Origin: Lachnospiraceae bacterium XBD2001
GTDB taxonomy: Bacteria; Bacillota; Clostridia; Lachnospirales; Lachnospiraceae
DNA length: 64,000 nucleotides
Assembly: GCA_900116395.1 (NCBI GenBank)
Contig: FPAN01000007.1
Span: forward strand, 17,146-81,145
Direction: 5' to 3'
In this document: in pieces, positions 60,609 to 64,000 of the stretch
How positions within the stretch are numbered: the stretch's first letter is position 1
Layout of the letters: each line of letters begins with the position of its first letter
Translations under genes and position numbers: made by a program
Notes under the pieces: generated by a model
The model's input: the letters and a program-made list of their open reading frames with translations, nothing else
What the model was told of the DNA's origin: nothing
Database searches by the model: none

Positions 60609-61082
60609 TTACTCTTCCTCGTCGTACTCTACATCCTGCAGAGGTCCTTCTGCAATTTCGGTGTACATATGACCATCCAAGTGGTCCAACTCGTGACAGA
60701 TGGCACGAGCAAGAAGCTCTTCGCCTTCGATGATGAACTCTTCCATGTTCTCGTTCAATGCCTTGGCCTTCACGTAATTCGGGCGGGTAACCTCAGCAGC
60801 CTTGCCCGGAACGGAGAGGCATCCTTCCATGCCGTGCTGCTCACCGGCAGTCTCTAGGATCTCCGGATTGATCATAACGATTGGGCCTTCTCCAACATCG
60901 ATGACAACAATACGACGAAGTACACCAACCTGTGGTGCTGCAAGGCCTACGCCCTGTGCCTCGTACATGGTATCCAACATATCATCAATCAGTTCCTGTA
61001 ATCTTGGGGTCAGGGTCTCAACCGGACGGCAAACCTTGTTCAGTACCGGATCACCCTGAATTCTAATCTCTCTTAATGCCAT
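60609..61082 (-). CDS. def: peptide deformylase
   Basis: The 157-residue metalloenzyme removes the formyl group from new proteins. All three motifs are present: GVGLAAPQVG, EGCLSVPG with the metal Cys, and ICHELDHLDG with the metal His residues and catalytic Glu. The C-terminus is acidic (EYDEEE). It starts 12 bases after priA and has AAGGAGG upstream. Confidence 0.95.
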   Translation of the reverse strand: MALREIRIQGDPVLNKVCRPVETLTPRLQELIDDMLDTMYEAQGVGLAAPQVGVLRRIVVIDVGEGPIVMINPEILETAGEQHGMEGCLSVPGKAAEVTRPNYVKAKALNENMEEFIIEGEELLARAICHELDHLDGHMYTEIAEGPLQDVEYDEEE

Positions 61083-61094
61083 ATAGTCCTCCTT

Positions 61095-63329
61095 CTAGAA
61101 TCCACTCATAGGATCAAAATCAAACCAGATGGATGCCTTGCGATAACGGGAGTTGTCCCGGTTGTACGCCTCCACGGCATCCTTAATTGCTACTAATTCT
61201 TCGTAATCATCACTCTTCATGTAGAGAATGCGACGATAGATATCATTCACTTTTTTGATGCCCGCATCATGTGGGCCAGCCAGAAACACCTTCGGATACT
61301 TCTCTTTGATGTAGTCCGCGATTTCCTGTGACTTACCGGCGGCTTCCGCATCCGATAAGGATGTGACGCTCACCAGCAACATATGGGCACATGGCGGGTA
61401 GGCCATCATGCGACGATATACAATCTCTTGCTTGTAAAAATCATCGTAATCCGACTTGGCCGCTGCCACGATACTGTAATGCTCCGGCTGGTATGTTTGA
61501 ATTACAACATTACCGGGAAGCTCTCCACGACCGGCACGTCCGCTGGCCTGGGTCAACAGGTCGAAGGTACGCTCCGCCGAACGGAAGTCATTGGCGTTCA
61601 GTGACATGTCTGCCGCTAACACACCCATCAAGGTAACCTTCGGAAAATCGTGGCCTTTCACAATCATCTGGGTGCCAAGCAGAATGTCCGCCTCTTCGTT
61701 AGCGAAAGCATTCAGGATATCCTGATGTCCGTTCTTGCCCTTGGTGGTATCCGCATCCATACGAAGGATTCGGGCCTTGGGGAACATCTTCTGGACCGTC
61801 TCTTCGATTTTCTGAGTTCCGGCCTTAAATCCACCAATATATTTGGAGCCGCAGCTTGGGCACTTACTTACCATCGGTGTGGTATATCCGCAATAATGGC
61901 AATGGAGCTTGCCATCCCGATGCATACTAAGAGATACATCACAATGTGGACATTTTAACACCTCTCCGCAGGCACGACAAGAAACGAATCCCATCATTCC
62001 ACGGCGGTTCAAAAAGAGCATACTCTGCTCGCCCCGCTCCAAGCGGTCCGCCAACAACTCCTGCAGGCGACGGCTGATGATGGAACGATTGCCCTCCATC
62101 AACTCCTGTCGTAAATCTACAATATCACATTCCGGCAAATTCCGCTCCTCCACACGCTTGCTTAAGCGAAGGAGTCCGTATTCGCCCTGCTCCATGCGGT
62201 AAAAACTCTCTAAGGATGGAGTGGCGCTTCCTAAAATAACGGAAGCATTCGTTAGCTTGGCACGATACACCGCCGTCTCTCTGGCATGATACCGGGGAAC
62301 CTGCTCACTCTTATAGGTAGGCTCATGTTCCTCATCAATGATGATCAATCCCAAATCCGGAAATGGCGTAAACAGCGCACTTCGAGGGCCCACCATAATC
62401 TGGATATCCCCCTTCTTGGCACGCTCGAACTGGTCGTAACGCTCCCCCGGTGACATGCGGGAATTCAGGATGGACACTGCTTCACCGAATCGCTGATAGA
62501 AGCGCATGACGGTCTGGTAAGTTAGGGCAATCTCCGGGATTAGCACAATAGCCTGTCGGCCCTGCTCTAATACATGGGAAATCATCTCCATATAGACTTC
62601 CGTCTTACCGCTTCCGGTAACACCGTACAATAGGTACGGCTTGCGAATACCCATATCATAATCCGCAGCGAAGGATTCCACTGCGATTTCCTGTTCCTCA
62701 TTCAAGGTTACTTCCACACGCTTTGGCGCATGAATGGTTCCTAAGGGATTGCGATAATCCCGAATGGACTCAATGGTAATCCAGGCATTTTTCTCAAAAT
62801 CACGAATCACCGTAGAAGCAATACCAAGCTTGCCGGTGACCACATCCCAAGGGATGTCCGGCTGTTCCATCAGTGCTTCGAAAAGGCGCTGCTTTGGAAT
62901 GCTGTGACGCTTTCTGGAAATCAAGTCCGTATATACATCCTGCAATTGTTGTTCTTCCAACGCAAGATGCAGCACCTTCTTCTCCTTAGGCGCCGCCTTC
63001 TGCTTGATAGGAATCACCGTTCGAAGGGCCTGGTTCATGGTTGCCCCGTAATGGGACTTCATCCAGTAAGCCAGCGCGATCAGATGGGATTCAATCGGAA
63101 CCCCTTCCGATGGGATACGGGCAATGGGCTTAATTTTGGCCGGGTCCCAGTTGGGTTCATCTGTTAGATTTACAACATAACCGGTGATGGCACGGTTCCC
63201 TTTTCCAAAAGGAATCACTACCGGAGAGCCTACCTGTATCCGCTCTTGCAGCTCCGGAGGAACGGCATATTGGAAGGTCCGGTCCAATTGTTCATGTGAA
63301 ATATCAATAATAATATCTGCGTATTGCAT
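61095..63329 (-). CDS. priA: primosomal protein N' (PriA helicase)
   Basis: The 744-residue replication restart helicase has an N-terminal DNA-binding region (about 1-195), Walker A GVTGSGKTEVY near 240, motif II IIIDEEHEP, a zinc-binding insert with paired cysteines (CRACGEVLKCPHC, CHYCGYTTPMVSKCPSC), and helicase motifs VI in QASGRAGRGELPG. It reloads the replisome at stalled forks. Its start overlaps the murE stop (TAATG). Confidence 0.95.
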   Translation of the reverse strand: MQYADIIIDISHEQLDRTFQYAVPPELQERIQVGSPVVIPFGKGNRAITGYVVNLTDEPNWDPAKIKPIARIPSEGVPIESHLIALAYWMKSHYGATMNQALRTVIPIKQKAAPKEKKVLHLALEEQQLQDVYTDLISRKRHSIPKQRLFEALMEQPDIPWDVVTGKLGIASTVIRDFEKNAWITIESIRDYRNPLGTIHAPKRVEVTLNEEQEIAVESFAADYDMGIRKPYLLYGVTGSGKTEVYMEMISHVLEQGRQAIVLIPEIALTYQTVMRFYQRFGEAVSILNSRMSPGERYDQFERAKKGDIQIMVGPRSALFTPFPDLGLIIIDEEHEPTYKSEQVPRYHARETAVYRAKLTNASVILGSATPSLESFYRMEQGEYGLLRLSKRVEERNLPECDIVDLRQELMEGNRSIISRRLQELLADRLERGEQSMLFLNRRGMMGFVSCRACGEVLKCPHCDVSLSMHRDGKLHCHYCGYTTPMVSKCPSCGSKYIGGFKAGTQKIEETVQKMFPKARILRMDADTTKGKNGHQDILNAFANEEADILLGTQMIVKGHDFPKVTLMGVLAADMSLNANDFRSAERTFDLLTQASGRAGRGELPGNVVIQTYQPEHYSIVAAAKSDYDDFYKQEIVYRRMMAYPPCAHMLLVSVTSLSDAEAAGKSQEIADYIKEKYPKVFLAGPHDAGIKKVNDIYRRILYMKSDDYEELVAIKDAVEAYNRDNSRYRKASIWFDFDPMSGF

Positions 63330-64000
63330 TAGGCACGCCCTAACTCCTGTAAGACCTCCTGGATCAGCACACGCTCATCCATCGGGTACTTCTTGCCTTC
63401 GATTTCCTGATAATCCTCATGGCCCTTACCGGCAAGTACGATGATATCCCGTGGCTGGCCGTGCTCGATGGCATACTTGATGGCTTCCTTACGGTCCGCA
63501 ATGGAGATATGCTTTCCGTTGGTTTTTGCAATACCGGTCTCGATATCTGCCATGATTGCCAGCGGGTCTTCGAATCTTGGATTATCCGATGTAATAATGG
63601 TAAAGTCCGCCAAACGTCCGGATACCTCTCCCATCTCGAAACGACGCAACTTGGAACGGTTGCCGCCGCATCCGAAGAGACATACCAAACGTCCCGGATT
63701 GTATTCTTTTAAGGTAGATAACAGGCTCTCTAAGGCCATGGCATTGTGAGCGTAATCGATCATCAATGCGAACTCATCGGAGACCTTGATCATCTCGATG
63801 CGGCCCTTGGCCTTAGCAACTGCAAGTGCCTTCTGCATATTTTCCACCGTTACGTTGAAGTGGTGGCAGATAGCAATAGCGGTAAGGGAATTGTACACGG
63901 AGAAACGTCCCGGTACCGGAATCTCCACATGGAAATTCTCCAAGCCCTTCACATCGTAAGCAACGCCAAGGTAGCCCGGCTTATGAATCAATTCCATATT
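63329..64000 (-). CDS. murE: UDP-MurNAc-tripeptide synthetase MurE, C-terminal part
   Basis: Only the last 222 or so residues are in the window; the gene runs off the right edge. The central ligase domain end and the C-terminal domain are visible: PGRFSVYNSLTAIAIC, DYAHNAMALESLL, LFGCGGNRSKLRR, and TSDNPRFEDPLAIM. The DNPR motif is the mark of MurE enzymes that add meso-diaminopimelate rather than lysine. It is followed by priA with a one-base overlap, an order seen in some Clostridia. Confidence 0.9.
   Translation of the reverse strand, partial: NMELIHKPGYLGVAYDVKGLENFHVEIPVPGRFSVYNSLTAIAICHHFNVTVENMQKALAVAKAKGRIEMIKVSDEFALMIDYAHNAMALESLLSTLKEYNPGRLVCLFGCGGNRSKLRRFEMGEVSGRLADFTIITSDNPRFEDPLAIMADIETGIAKTNGKHISIADRKEAIKYAIEHGQPRDIIVLAGKGHEDYQEIEGKKYPMDERVLIQEVLQELGRA

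Overview
The window looks like a chromosomal segment of a strictly anaerobic, Gram-positive member of the Clostridia, most likely Lachnospiraceae. The evidence is gene content and order: MecA, PrkC/Stp with PASTA repeats, a T-box leader, meso-DAP type MurE together with LysA, a GGGtGRT-protein/Fe-S scaffold pair, a GH3 beta-glucosidase with inverted domain order as in rumen Butyrivibrio and Ruminococcus enzymes, and many c-di-GMP and chemotaxis genes. No phage, plasmid, transposase, CRISPR or rRNA genes were found. The family is inferred from remembered families, not from a search.

Region by region. 1-0.5 kb: a 73-bp tandem repeat and a nested stem-loop element. 0.5-5 kb: a minus-strand run of an HSP90 paralogue, a TPR-like protein, a membrane-anchored protein and mecA. 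5-8.3 kb: palindromes carrying pieces of tRNA-Leu, tRNA-Leu(CAA), lysA, a divergent GH13 amylase and tRNA-Thr(GGU). 8.4-12.3 kb: a lytic transglycosylase, efp, nrdR and ychF. 12.4-12.7 kb: a phased array of short inverted motifs, again with an exact 73-bp period. 12.7-28.4 kb is the accessory part: a ferredoxin with a divergent Crp/Fnr regulator, a DUF1848 protein beside a cysteine-rich protein, two lipoproteins, YibE/F, an 1811-residue surface protein with a PHP-type hydrolase domain, a glycosyltransferase and an SDR dehydrogenase. This part is peppered with a REP/BIME-like repeat family that often sits exactly on stop codons. 28.5-46.5 kb: an XRE/anion transporter pair, a DUF2975-XRE-DUF4173 operon, T-box-trpB, EAL, HDOD and HD-GYP signalling proteins, asparaginase, a GH3 enzyme, the GGGtGRT/scaffold pair, and a MocR regulator divergent from an ECF S-component. 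46.6-51.8 kb: a chemoreceptor, a zinc-ribbon protein, an alpha/beta hydrolase, a possible tiny gene and a MerR regulator. 51.8-64 kb: the conserved Firmicutes cluster murE-priA-def-fmt-rsmB-rlmN-stp-prkC-rsgA-rpe-thiN, interrupted by a small GlsB/YeaQ-type membrane gene.

The housekeeping cluster links cell-wall precursor synthesis, replication restart, translation start and ribosome maturation with PASTA kinase signalling. The most unusual material is non-coding: the REP family, two arrays that share a 73-bp period, and the tRNA-derived palindromes. Among genes, the HSP90/TPR pair, the DUF1848/cysteine-cluster pair and a MocR protein whose expected PLP lysine is arginine deserve attention.
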